Assembly: GCA_030760725.1 (NCBI GenBank)
Contig: JASWHV010000008.1
Coordinates: 45,518,057 to 45,582,056, forward strand
Length of the DNA stretch: 64,000 nt
Source: Neostapfia colusana
Lineage: Eukaryota; Streptophyta; Magnoliopsida; Poales; Poaceae
Direction of reading: 5' to 3'
Position numbers and translations under genes: made by a program. Below the pieces are notes generated by a model. That model searched no databases, was not told the origin of the DNA, and was given only the letters and a program-made list of their open reading frames with translations. Below are positions 43,733-54,244 of the stretch, piece after piece; position 1 is the first letter of the stretch, and every line of letters begins with the position of its first letter.

Positions 43733-46700
43733 TGTAAAAGCCCAAGAAGAGGGACTTGCAAAAAATTTTATGCACCTCACAACACAACAGTTTTGTTGTG
43801 GGTAGATCGTGAAATATTGTGAAGAGCAAGTGGCCTCCATCAAAGGAGTGATTAGAAGGGAAAGTCTTCACTTTCACAAAGTAGGGTTTACACACATATG
43901 ATCACACATGGGAGGGAAAATTCAAACTGTTGCATTCAACTTCAGGATTTCAGCAGCTAAAACTAGGAGTAAAGGGCATACTTGGATTCCTCAGGTTCAA
44001 ATTAGCGGGGAGGCAAAGTCTCAATAATTTTTGCAAGGGTTTGCTACCCAATGGTCCAAAAAGGAGCCAAATAGGCAAGAATGCAAATATACATTTGAAT
44101 TTGAGGGAAACTTGTCCAATCATGCAAATGTGGCTCAGTTTGAGACTTCAAACATTTGAATTACTCATTTGCCAAAAATTTGGAGATATTTTTGGGGCAG
44201 AGGGGAGCTGTGGGCCCCACTGGTCAGTGAGAAGAGAGGGGAGAAGCTTACTGCCTAAGTTAATCGGTTCCACAGTTCACACTCGAGCGACTTGCGTTCT
44301 CCCACCGGCTGCCACCGCACGGACAACCGACGACCGAAGCACCTCCCGAGCTGCTTCGAGTGTCGGTTCCCCCGCGCCTTCATCTCCCCTACGCCGCGCT
44401 CTGTCGGCCACAACAACCCTCCCACGAGCCCTGTTATCTTTCCTCCCGAGCAAACAAGCCGCCGGCGCCGCGCCGGTTCGTCCCGATCCTAAGCCGGCAT
44501 TGCGTCCCGACTGCTCAAGCGATCAACGCGAAAAAGGAGCGCCAGCGCGTGCACAAGAGTTTCCCCAGCTCAGCTCCGGCGTTCGGGGTTCCTGTCGGCC
44601 ATATTTCGAGTATCAGCACCGAAGCCGAGGTGCAACCGGTGGAAACCGACGTCGGGCTCCCGTGGGCAGCTCACACCAACCAGTTTCACGACTGAGCGAG
44701 AGCACCCCAAGGTGCGCCAACTCCCTGCGCTGCTCCTCTCCAAATTTCAGAGCAATCCGTACGACGTAGCTTCGGAATTTCGAGTTTTTCCCTCGGACGA
44801 GGAAAACCTAACCGCGGGTAAGAACTGTGGAAATCAACGCTTAATTCTCAGTTAAAGTTATTCATTTTGCGCACACCAGAGCTAGAGAGGATAGGGAACC
44901 TTTTCCCTCCACAACCCTAGCTAGAAACGCCGTGGTTACAGCTAATTTCGAGCTTTTCGGTCGGCGGCCATGGCGGAAACACGCGGGCGCACGGTGACAA
45001 CCGGTTTGCCGTCGTTTCCGAGCCAGGTTGAGGCCACGCCGAGATTTCCTGACCTCTACTGATGCTTTAGAGCGGATCCGCCGAGCTTTTGGCGGGCTAA
45101 TGTGCTCGGGCGACGGTGCCGATCATCACCGAAGGCCGCGGCTCGTCGCCAGCCTACTTCCGGCCACCGGCAGCCCGAGCCAACCCCGTAGACTTGTTCC
45201 CCGACCCTGAAAACCCCCAGGCGGCGAGTCTCCGGCCGAAAGGTGGCCGGGAAGCCGGGTCCGGCGAGCTCCAGTACAGCGCCGGCGAGGGGGAGGCGCG
45301 GGAGCGAGAGGAAGAAGAAGACCCGCCGGGCCCACGTGTCAGCAGCTGAAGATTAAAACTCCGGATCAGCTGTGGCGTGTGATCCCGTGTGGTGGCGCAG
45401 GAAAAGGTCTGTGGCCCCGTGTGGCGTGATTCCGACGGTTGACACGTGTAGGGTGGACCCACAGGCAGAGTTTGAACTTTTCCCGAATTAATTTGAATTC
45501 CAGAATTGGTTCAAACTTTGGAACTGCATAACTTTTGCTAGGAAGCTCCAAATTTAGTGATTCAAATTGGGTTGGATTCATCTGGCCTAGCTCTGTCGAG
45601 ATATACAACCCAATTTGTATGAAACCCATTAATTAATTCTGGAAAATTCTTTAAATCTTTTCAGCAAAAGAATTTTAGAGGGAGTTTGGTCCATCCAAAA
45701 ATCCCCAAATTTTGCCAGAATGTTCTTCAGGACATTAGTAAACCCCTGTAAAAGTTTCATACCATTTGGAGTTGATTTGGTCAGAGGAATTCAAATTGGA
45801 AGGTGCTGTGTTCATTTGAATGCAGAAACATTTTCAGAGAATTTCCAAAACTTGGAAATTCAATTCTGGGCAAACCTTAACTCCAAAAATGCTAGGAAAC
45901 ATTCATGCAAACTCTAGGAGCTATAATTGAAATTGTAGTTCACTAAGTTGGGTATGAACAGGGGTCTGACCTCAGAATTAATTCCTCCTTGCTTATTTGC
46001 TAAGAAAATTATTCTGCGCAAACCACTCCATGAAAAGTGCTAAGGTTTGGTCCAGAGGGTTTTCTTGTGACAAGGAACTCACACAAAAATTCTCAGCTCC
46101 ATTGGAGCTCTAGATCACCCCTGTCCTGTTTAACCACTTAAGGGATTAATGTGGAAAAGGGGGAAAACCACTTAGCATTTAACCATGTGATTAAGTCCAA
46201 GCCAAACCACCAACACCAGTTCATATTTAAATTCTTAAACAAAGTTCCAGGTATTAGAGGCTGGTTATTAGAACTAATAGTAGAAGTCTTACTCTAAAAC
46301 TCAGATTTGCATATTAATTAACATGTAATATTGCATAAACGTGTAGCCGTTGAAGAAGAGACTCCGGAAGTGCTGGACTTCCTTCTTCCGGACGAGGAAC
46401 TAACTACTGACCAGCAGCAACAAGGCAAGCCCCGGTTTGCATACCCTTTTTAAAAGTTTTACTTTGTTTACATGTGTCATATGAAGTATGTATGTGCATT
46501 AGGTATAGGATGAATGAAACCCCACATGCATAACCAAAGGTTCCTAAAAGAGTGAGGGTAGTGTCAAGGACCTCGAGTAGACAGGCTATGCTTAATGAGT
46601 CATAGGACTTCGGTACAAGTCGAGTAGTTGGAATCTACTCGCGAGATAGGCTTGGGACACACGGGTTCGGTTGAGTGATGTGAGATCACTTTAGTAATGA

Positions 46701-47803
46701 AAATGAGACTAGGCAGGGGCTAGGGCGCAGCAAGAGAGAGTCTTGTGTGCGCAGCCCTGTCCGTGTCGATTGAGGACCGATCCGTGTGCGGCCCTGCTGA
46801 ACAAGTATTGAACGTACCGAAGGCATATTGGATATATGGGCCCCGATAAACCGATGTAGCCTAAACCTCCGGGCGTCGAGGCATAGCACACCGATTTATA
46901 GGTGTAGGTTGAGGGCAGCAAGGTGGAAATCTGCCAACGGGCATAGAGAGATGCTCCGTGTGGGGAACCTCCTGCTCGTTTCGGTGCGACCGGTTCGACG
47001 TTTGGGCTGTTGGGTGAAAGGTTGTCTCGTACGACATCGAGTGAGCGTGCTGTGCAGCTCCACGGGTGGGCGTACGTGACGTGCTCTTTGGGTTTTCCCT
47101 GCAGGTGTATATCGAGTCGATTCGCCGTCCCTCGCGGTGACGAGTACCGCTTGTTCACTGCGTCATAACGTAGACTAATGGATGAAATATGTTGATTCAA
47201 TGATGCTGATTGATATAATTGTATTGCTACTTGTGTGCCACCAAATACTGCTTACTAAATTTCAGATTTCATGAACTGTTAACTTGTTGCTAAAAGATAA
47301 ACTAAGGATGAACTTGTAGGCGTGTCCTTTTGCTGAAATGTTACTAACCTATGTCTTGGTATACCTCATGTAGAGTTTCATGCTTAGGTGAGTCGGTTAA
47401 GCCTTGCTGAGCCTTCGTGCTCACGGTTGCTGCTTAAGTGTTTTTCAGGTGAGGAGCCACCCACGGACTCGGAGTACGAGTCCACCGGCGAGGGTTACCC
47501 TCCGTCGGGGACCACGGCTGAGTGGGAGCCGTACACGCCGCGCTGAGCTGAGACGTGCAGCTAGTGTGGGTTGCCCTAGGGCTGGGCAACCGACTTTTGC
47601 TAAATAGGCGGGCGTGAGTTGTATAGTGTAGTATTCCGCTGTGTAATAGAACAATAGTTGTAACTGAAGTTTGTACCTGTTTGTACAGTTTCAGCTGTTT
47701 TTCCCATGTAATATATTGGGTTCTTATGACGTGTGCTGTCGGGTGTCGCATCGCGCGGCACCACCCTCTGCGATCCTGGATGAGCGGATTTCGGTTCGCC
47801 ACA
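43733..47803 (+). repeat. Tek-5 5' LTR (4071 bp)
   Basis: TGTAAAAGCCC...GGTTCGCCACA. Zones: AT-rich (to 44200), GC-rich (44200-45460), AT-rich (to 46340), exon 46347-46424, intron-like 46425-47448, exon 47449-47546, end. The GC-rich zone has long open frames in several phases but no TATA box that I can recognise. Confidence 0.92.
44493..47546 (+). other. three-exon split reading frame inside the Tek-5 5' LTR
   Basis: Exon A: a frame open from the TAA at 44490-44492 to the donor CGCGG|GTAAGA after 44817 (about 108 codons, ending SDEENLTA). Exon B: 46347-46424 (78 nt, after aacgtgtag), AVEEETPEVLDFLLPDEE then DQQQQ, ending CAAG|GCAAGC. Exon C: 47449-47546 after gtgtttttcag, EEPPTDSEYESTGEGYPPSG then TAEWEPYTPR, TGA (47544-47546). 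All junctions carry over one nucleotide, so the frame is open through about 167 codons. It contains no ATG, which speaks against ordinary translation unless another exon exists. No known domain is seen; the end is acidic. Confidence 0.45.
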
Positions 47804-47806
47804 GCC

Positions 47807-47818
47807 TGGTATCAGAGC
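47807..47818 (+). other. primer-binding site of Tek-5
   Basis: TGGTATCAGAGC, three bases after the 5' LTR end, complementary to initiator tRNA-Met. Confidence 0.93.
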
Positions 47819-49649
47819 TGCAGTGGGGATAGCACAGTACTTAAGGACTGCATTAGGGGAAAAACTTAGGTATACGGTGAGGATTCGTAGTTGCCCAAGT
47901 AAGGACTATATTAGCATAGTTACTTAAAGTGGCAAAGACTAACTTATGTGTTATAATTCTGAATTTCAATTATGTAACGACGCACCTACGCTCTGGTAAG
48001 TATGGTAAGGAACGCCACCGAAAGCGGTTCAATTTCGGTTAGCTCCCCCTGACGAGGAACGTGGTTCAGGGATTGATCTCACAGCTTGGTGTGAGATGTC
48101 AATATGAATCTCTTGGACTCTTCATGTCCCTGAGTTCATATGAAACGCTGATCCCTAGCGTGCATTAGGCAAGTAAGCGGAGACCCCATCGCGTGGTCAG
48201 TAACGCGAGAGTGTGTTCGTCTGGAAATAGCCCAGGAGGACATACGCAGCGCTTGCCATCGGCGTGCCCTGCAGGGCAGTAGGTGGTATCTGTTGGGTTG
48301 ATAACATTCCCAACCGTGACGACCCGTTCATGACATACTCGGGTTCCCCGTCGTGTGGTGTTGAAACACGATCACGTGCCTTGAGACGTGACTTAGCTCA
48401 AGGACGGCCGTATGACAATGATACGGGCGTTTGTATTTACTTTCAAATATGGAACTGCCTGAAATGAATAACCATTGAGTGCACCATTATTGTGTGGTCT
48501 TCTGCAGGTACTAACCACGTATGTATCCGTGTAGAAAACGTGTGCGAGAGACCGTTTAGTGCCACACTTGAGACGTATATGCCGGTATGATCCGGTTAGG
48601 ATTTTCTTTTGTGAGGAACGTAGTACCGAGATATTGTAGGCATATGCATGAGTATAATGATCACAAAGAATTAAAATCTATAGGTTCAACATTTAGGACC
48701 CTGGTTGGGTATAAGAATGGGGTAGTGATGATTGTAGTTCCAAAAAGACTGAAAAACAGAGTGCTCTGTTTTGAGACAGCAAGGTTGCTGATCTTCAACA
48801 GGGCATAGCTCGCGGGTCTTTTAGCCCAGGGAGGTGTGCTGCATAGCTCTGGAAAGGTATTGATGTACTCTACAATTTGGTTGTAGACTTCCAGAGCTGA
48901 AACTCGCCTTGAGATGGCTGAAATCCCAGAGGAATGTAAACTGTCCAAAACCAGTGCAGAGTAAAACATCCTCTGAACTGATCTGTTTTTCAAACATAAC
49001 TCCCAGTAAAAAAATTAAAAATTGTCATATAATACATACTTAGAAAGAGTAGAAGATGTGTGACACCCTTGCAATTCAAAGTTCCTGAAATTTCAACACA
49101 GAATTTAGTGGAAATCAGGGTTGAAAACAGCCACTTCCAAGGGAGGTGCTGTTAAAATTCTTCCGGAAATTCTGCTGACTTTAAATTAGCATAACTTTTT
49201 AACCAAAGCTGATCTGGGGGCAAATGAGTACTCGTTGGAAGGATACTGAAGTTAAATTTAACTTTGGTTTTCAACTTGAGTCATGAAAATGCCCAGAACC
49301 AGATCAAAACTTGGAATGGGTAGAAACTGGTCATTCTGACGGAAGAATGACAATTGAACTCATTGGAGAGGGTGTTGTACCCTAAGGGTGGTATATGTAA
49401 TGACAACGCGATAGTAATGTCTCGTAGAGACCAAACCCAGTTATGGTGAGCTTCCAAAGAGGGGGTTCATCAAGTTGGATTAAACTAACTTGTGTTTGGT
49501 CTGGTAATGGTGTAGCTTGTGCAAAGTTATTACATTATCTACTTACGAGATATTTCGCATGTTTTGTTGTCATAATGTTTATACGCCCAGTTCTATTGGA
49601 CTGCATGCAAAATGTTGCGGGACTGATGTTTAATGTCGTATGGTTGCAG
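47819..49649 (+). other. Tek-5 leader with a possible intron
   Basis: The leader is 1.83 kb without a gene. A donor-like TACG|GTGAGG lies at 47876/47877, 58 bases after the primer site, and gag begins right after the acceptor-like ggttgcag (AG 49648-49649). Removing this 1.77-kb intron would put the gag ATG close to the primer site. Tek-3 has both signals at the same relative places. A frame open from 49443 into gag exists, but its text is not conserved and it is likely noncoding. Confidence 0.55.
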
Positions 49650-51646
49650 ATGGTTCGTACTAGGACCACGCACGAGGTTGGTGGCTCTAGCCAAGGTGGA
49701 GGCGATGACTCCCAGCCACCGGCCTACGACAGCACCCCGCAGCAGCAGCCACCCCCGCCGCCTCCGCTTACTCTAGCGGATGTGATAGCGGCATTGGTGG
49801 GAGGTCGTGAGGAGCAGACCGACTTGCTCCGCACGATCGTGCAGAATACGTCCCAGGCGGGAGGACGTCAAGAGCGAGGGCCTCGTGAGCCCCGCGAAGT
49901 GTCGTACTCGGATTTCATGAGTATGCACCCTCCAGTGTTCACCGAAGCTGAAGAACCACTGGAGGCGGACAACTGGCTGCGGACTATCGAGTCCAAGTTC
50001 GGGCTGCTCCAGTGTACGGAGCGGCAGAAGACACTGTTCGCAGCACAGCAGCTCCACGGTGCCGCTGGCGCGTGGTGGGCGAATTATGTCGCCTCACGTC
50101 CGGCTGGCCATGCCGTGGAATGGCAAGAGTTCCGGGAGGCGTTCCGCGCCTCTCACATCCCTCCCGGGATAATGAAGAGAAAGTTCCAAGAATTTTTGGA
50201 ACTGAAGCAGGGCGGGAGGAGTGCCCACGACTACTCCCGTGCTTTCAACCATCTGGCGCAGTATGCGTCAGACTACATCTCCACGGAGGAGAAGAAGAGG
50301 GAGCACTTCTATCGGGGGTTACATCCCGAAATGAAGACCCACCTCATACAGTGGAACCGCGGCACATTTAACGACTTAGTCAATGCCACGATCATGCAAG
50401 AGGATGCTCAGCGGGAGTTGGCAGCTGAGCAGCGGAAGCGCAGCGCTCCACCTAGCGGTGGGAGTGGCGCTCCCCAGAAGTACCGTATGGTGTATCGGAC
50501 ACCATCCGGGCAGCAGTGGCGTCCACCGGCGCGACCTCAACAGTTCGGGGGACGTTCGTTCCAAGCACCCCCGTTCCGTCCGCCGATGCCACCACCAAGA
50601 CAGCAGCAGCAGCAGACGGTACCCCGAGCGTTTCCACCGCCACAACGCGCCCCGGGATTCCGTCCACCGATCAGCGGGGGACCGCCCCGTTTCACCTGCT
50701 TCACGTGTGGCCAGGCGGGCCACTTTGCGAAGGACTGTCCCCAGGGGCAGCAGAGCAGCGGGCAAGCCCAGTTCCAGGGCGGTGCCCGAGGCCGACCTCC
50801 AGTGAAGAAGGTTGGTCAGTGGACTGGTGGCGTTCGCAACCTCGACAATGAGGACGCCCCAGAGGGAGACAACGTGCTGGCGGGTACGTTTACTATCAAC
50901 AATCAAGCCATCGTCATATTATTTGATTCTGGTGCAACCCACAGCTTTATAAGTGCATCCTATGTGGCTAAACATCAATTGCAAGTCTTCCCAACCGACT
51001 GCACTTATATGATATGCTCACCGGGAGGGAAGATTTCAGCTAATATGATGATTCCAAAGGCACCTCTGTGCTTAGGTGGAAAACTATATCCCACCACCTT
51101 GATAATCCTTATGGGACAAAAGATTGATGCAATCGTAGGGATGTCATGGCTGCAATACCATGGCGCTGTCCTAGAGACTCGGACCCGGACGGTTCACTTA
51201 AATTCTCCATTCCACCGTCCGCATTCCATGGTGTTAGACACGCCAGTCCGGGAAGTTTTAGCAATTAATAATGCTGAAGTTCTCAAGTTAGAAGACATCC
51301 CCGTAGTCCGGGAGTATCCTGATGTGTTCCCGGATGATCTTCCTGGCATGCCACCTGAGCGGGATGTCGAGTTCAAGATCGAGCTCGCACCCGGGACTAC
51401 GCCCATATCACGGAGACCATACAAGATGGCTCCAAATGAGCTGGCGGAACTGAAAGAACAGCTCAATGATCTGTTGAGCAAGGGTTTCATTAGGCCGAGT
51501 TCCTCGCCTTGGGGATGCTCGGCGCTATTTGTAAAGAAGAAGGATGAAACCCTGAGGCTGTGTGTGGATTACCGGCCGCTCAACGCCGTCACCATCAAGA
51601 ATAAGTACCCACTGCCCCGTATTGACATCTTGTTTGACCAACTTAT
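49650..51646 (+). CDS. gag-pro: Tek-5 gag, protease and start of reverse transcriptase
   Basis: Open from MVRTRTTHEVGGSS. The start at 49650 follows a splice-acceptor-like cag and matches the Tek-3 gag start. The capsid domain (LEADNWLRTIESKFG, GAAGAWWANYV) spans about residues 90-260. A Q/P-rich linker and one CCHC knuckle (CFTCGQAGHFAKDC, about residue 350) follow. The protease site VILFDSGATHSFI is near residue 425 and GKISANMMIPKAP follows. After the linker (YPDVFPDDLPGMPPERDVEF) the reverse transcriptase begins (LRLCVDYRPLNAV). The frame is lost at a G-run near 51646-51649. In related copies the next residues continue in the +2 frame. Confidence 0.88.
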
Positions 51647-54178
51647 GGGGCAAGTGTATTCTCAAAGATGGACCTTCGCTCTGGATATCACCAGATCAAG
51701 ATCCGGGCTGAGGATATCCCGAAGACGGCGTTCTCGACGAGATACGGCTTATACGAATATCTCGTCATGTCCTTTGGTCTCACAAATGCTCCAGACCATT
51801 TCATGTATCTCATGAACTCGGTGTTCATGCCGGAGCTGGACAAGTTCGTGGTAGTGTTCATCGACGATATCTTGGTTTACTCCAAGACAGAAGCCGAGCA
51901 TGCCGAACACTTACGGATCGTTCTTCAACGATTGCGAGACAACAAGCTCTACGCCAAGTTCAGCAAATGCGAATTTTGGATCAGCCAAGTGCCATTCTTG
52001 GGACATATCATCTCAGCCGAAGGCATTGCGGTTGACCCAAGTAAAATAGAGCAAGTGTTGAAATGGAAAGCTCCCACTTCAGTCCATGAAGTCAGAAGCT
52101 TCCTCGGGTTAGCGGGATACTACCGGAGGTTCATTCCGAGCTTCTCCAAGCTCGCCAAGCCGATGACAGAGTTGCTGAAGAAAGGGACAAAATATGTTTG
52201 GAACACCGCGTGTGAAGGAGCGTTCCGAACATTGGTGAAGCATCTCACAACAGCCCCGGTGTTAGCTCAGCCGGATACAACAAAGCCCTTCGACGTGTAT
52301 TGTGACGCGTCCAGTATTGGGCTTGGCTGCGTGTTGATGCAGGAAGGACGTGTGGTCGCTTATGGCTCACGCCAACTTCGAAACCATGAGCAGCACTACC
52401 CGACTCACGATCTTGAACTTGCTGCCGTGGTGTTGGCGCTGAAAATGTGTAGGCACTATCTCCTGGGGAACTTGGTGCATCTCTACACCGACCACAAGAG
52501 CATGAAATACATTTTCACCCAGAAGGAGCTGAACATGAGGCAGAGGAGGTGGTTAGAACTGATCAAAGATTATGAGATTGAGATCCATTACCACCCCGGC
52601 AAGGCGAATGTGGTTGCCGACGCGCTGAGTCGGAAATCACATGTCCATCACCTCACCATTACACCGGTGGAGGAGGAAGAGCCAAGTTTATACTTGGTTC
52701 CTTATGGATCGCTGTACAACCTTGCCCTCGTCCCTACTATTAGGGAGGACATCATTGCAGCTCAGAAAAATGATAAAGGCATGGCACATCTCCGGAGACG
52801 AATTGACAATGGGGAGATCAAATGTTTCCGGAAAGATGGTGAGGGGACGTTGTGGTTCAATGACCGCATAGTCGTACCCCGAGATATGGAGTTGAGGAAG
52901 AAGATCCTCGATGAAGCTCACTTGTCCAAATACTCCATTCATCCGGGCAGCAACAAAATGTACCAAGATTTGAAAAAAGAAATTTTGGTGGACACGGATG
53001 AAGCGGGAGGTAGCTAAGTACGTATCCGAGTGTGATACGTGTAGACGAGTGAAAGCTGATCACATGAAGAAATCAGGGCTGTTGCAACCCCTGAAGATCC
53101 CGGCATGGAAATGGGAATATGTGAGCATGGATTTCATTGTGGGATTACCCCTAACAGCCAACAAGCATGATTCCATATGGGTAATCGTTGATCGGTTAAC
53201 CAAGACAGCTCACTTCATTCCGGTGAATACACGTTACAATGCCGGCAAATATGCGGAGCTATACATAGCGAAGATTCTATGCCTATACGGGGTACCCAAG
53301 ACCATTGTCTCAGATCGAGGTGCATTATTTGTATCTCGCTTTTGGGAGCAGCTACACTCTGCCTTGGGTACTAAACTAATCAGGAGCTCCGCTTATCACC
53401 CTCAAACAGATGGCCAGACAGAGAGGGTGAATCAAGTTCTGGAAGACATGTTGAGAGCATGTGCCATCCACCATGGTAGGAACTGGGATGATCACCTACC
53501 ATTGGCGGAATTCTCGTACAATAATGGCTATCAGGCGAGTATCAAAATGGCACCTTACGAAGCTCTCTACGGTCGTAAATGCCGCACCCCATTAAATTGG
53601 TGCGAGTCCGGTGAAAGGGTCACATTCGGAGTTGATGTGGTGAACGACGCCGAAGAGCACGTTCGGACAATTCAAGCCAATTTGAAGGCCGCTCAATCCC
53701 GACAAAAGAGCTACGCTGATAAGAGGCGTAGGCCGTTGCACTTTGACGTTGGGGAACATGTGTACCTCCGCGTGTCTCCAATGAAGGGCGTGCACCGATT
53801 CGGTGTGAAGGGTAAGCTCGCTCCACGTTTATTGGACCCTACGCTATCACCGAGAAGTGTGGACCAGCGGCGTATCGATTGGAACTACCGGCATCTCTGG
53901 CTGGTGTCCATGATATTTTCCATGTTTCGCAACTGCGAAAATGCTTGAAGCATACAGCTGCTGTTCCTACCGAAGACATCGGCGAGCTGAAACCGGATTT
54001 AACATATGATGAATATCCGGTGGGAATTCTTGATGAGAAAGCCAGAACCACACGCAGCAGAACGTTGTGGTTCTACAAAATACTCTGGAGCAACCACACC
54101 GCCGAGGAAGCGACGTGGGAGAGCGAGGAGTTCCTTCGCTCAAATTACCCGGAGTTCATGGCTTCTCAACACGGGTAA
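51647..54178 (+). pseudogene. pol: Tek-5 pol: RT, RNase H, integrase, chromodomain, with indels
   Basis: RT has MDLRSGYHQIKIR and VVVFIDDILVYSK (both Asp present). RNase H has VYCDASSIGLGCVLMQ. Integrase has the HPGSNKMYQ/CDTC finger, MDFIVGLP, SDRGALF and DGQTERVNQ, so all catalytic residues are intact. The chromodomain-like WSNHTAEEATWE lies before the stop at 54176-54178. Three one-base indels split it: a G missing near 51647, an A too many in the run near 52975, and a T missing near 53828. Each is in a homopolymer and there is no nonsense codon. They may therefore be sequencing or assembly errors in an otherwise intact gene. Confidence 0.88.
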
Positions 54179-54231
54179 GTCCCTATTACATCGCTATCTC
54201 TTCTTTTATAATCTCGGGACGAGATTCTTTT

Positions 54232-54243
54232 AAGGGGGGAGGT
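54232..54243 (+). other. polypurine tract of Tek-5
   Basis: aaggggggaggt directly before the 3' LTR start (TGTAAAAG at 54245), after the shared text gagattctttt. Confidence 0.85.
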
Positions 54244-54244
54244 A

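Noticed and set aside
43930..44769. 279-codon open frame in the Tek-5 5' LTR (copies near 54442 and 54681-55280 in the 3' LTR)
   Set aside because: It starts at TTG, crosses the AT-rich to GC-rich border of an LTR, shows no domain, and is broken by a one-base length difference between the two LTR copies. High GC content explains the lack of stops.
49443..49649. Longer N-terminus for Tek-5 gag
   Set aside because: The extension is not like anything in Tek-1 or Tek-3; conservation starts at 49650, right after a splice-acceptor sequence.
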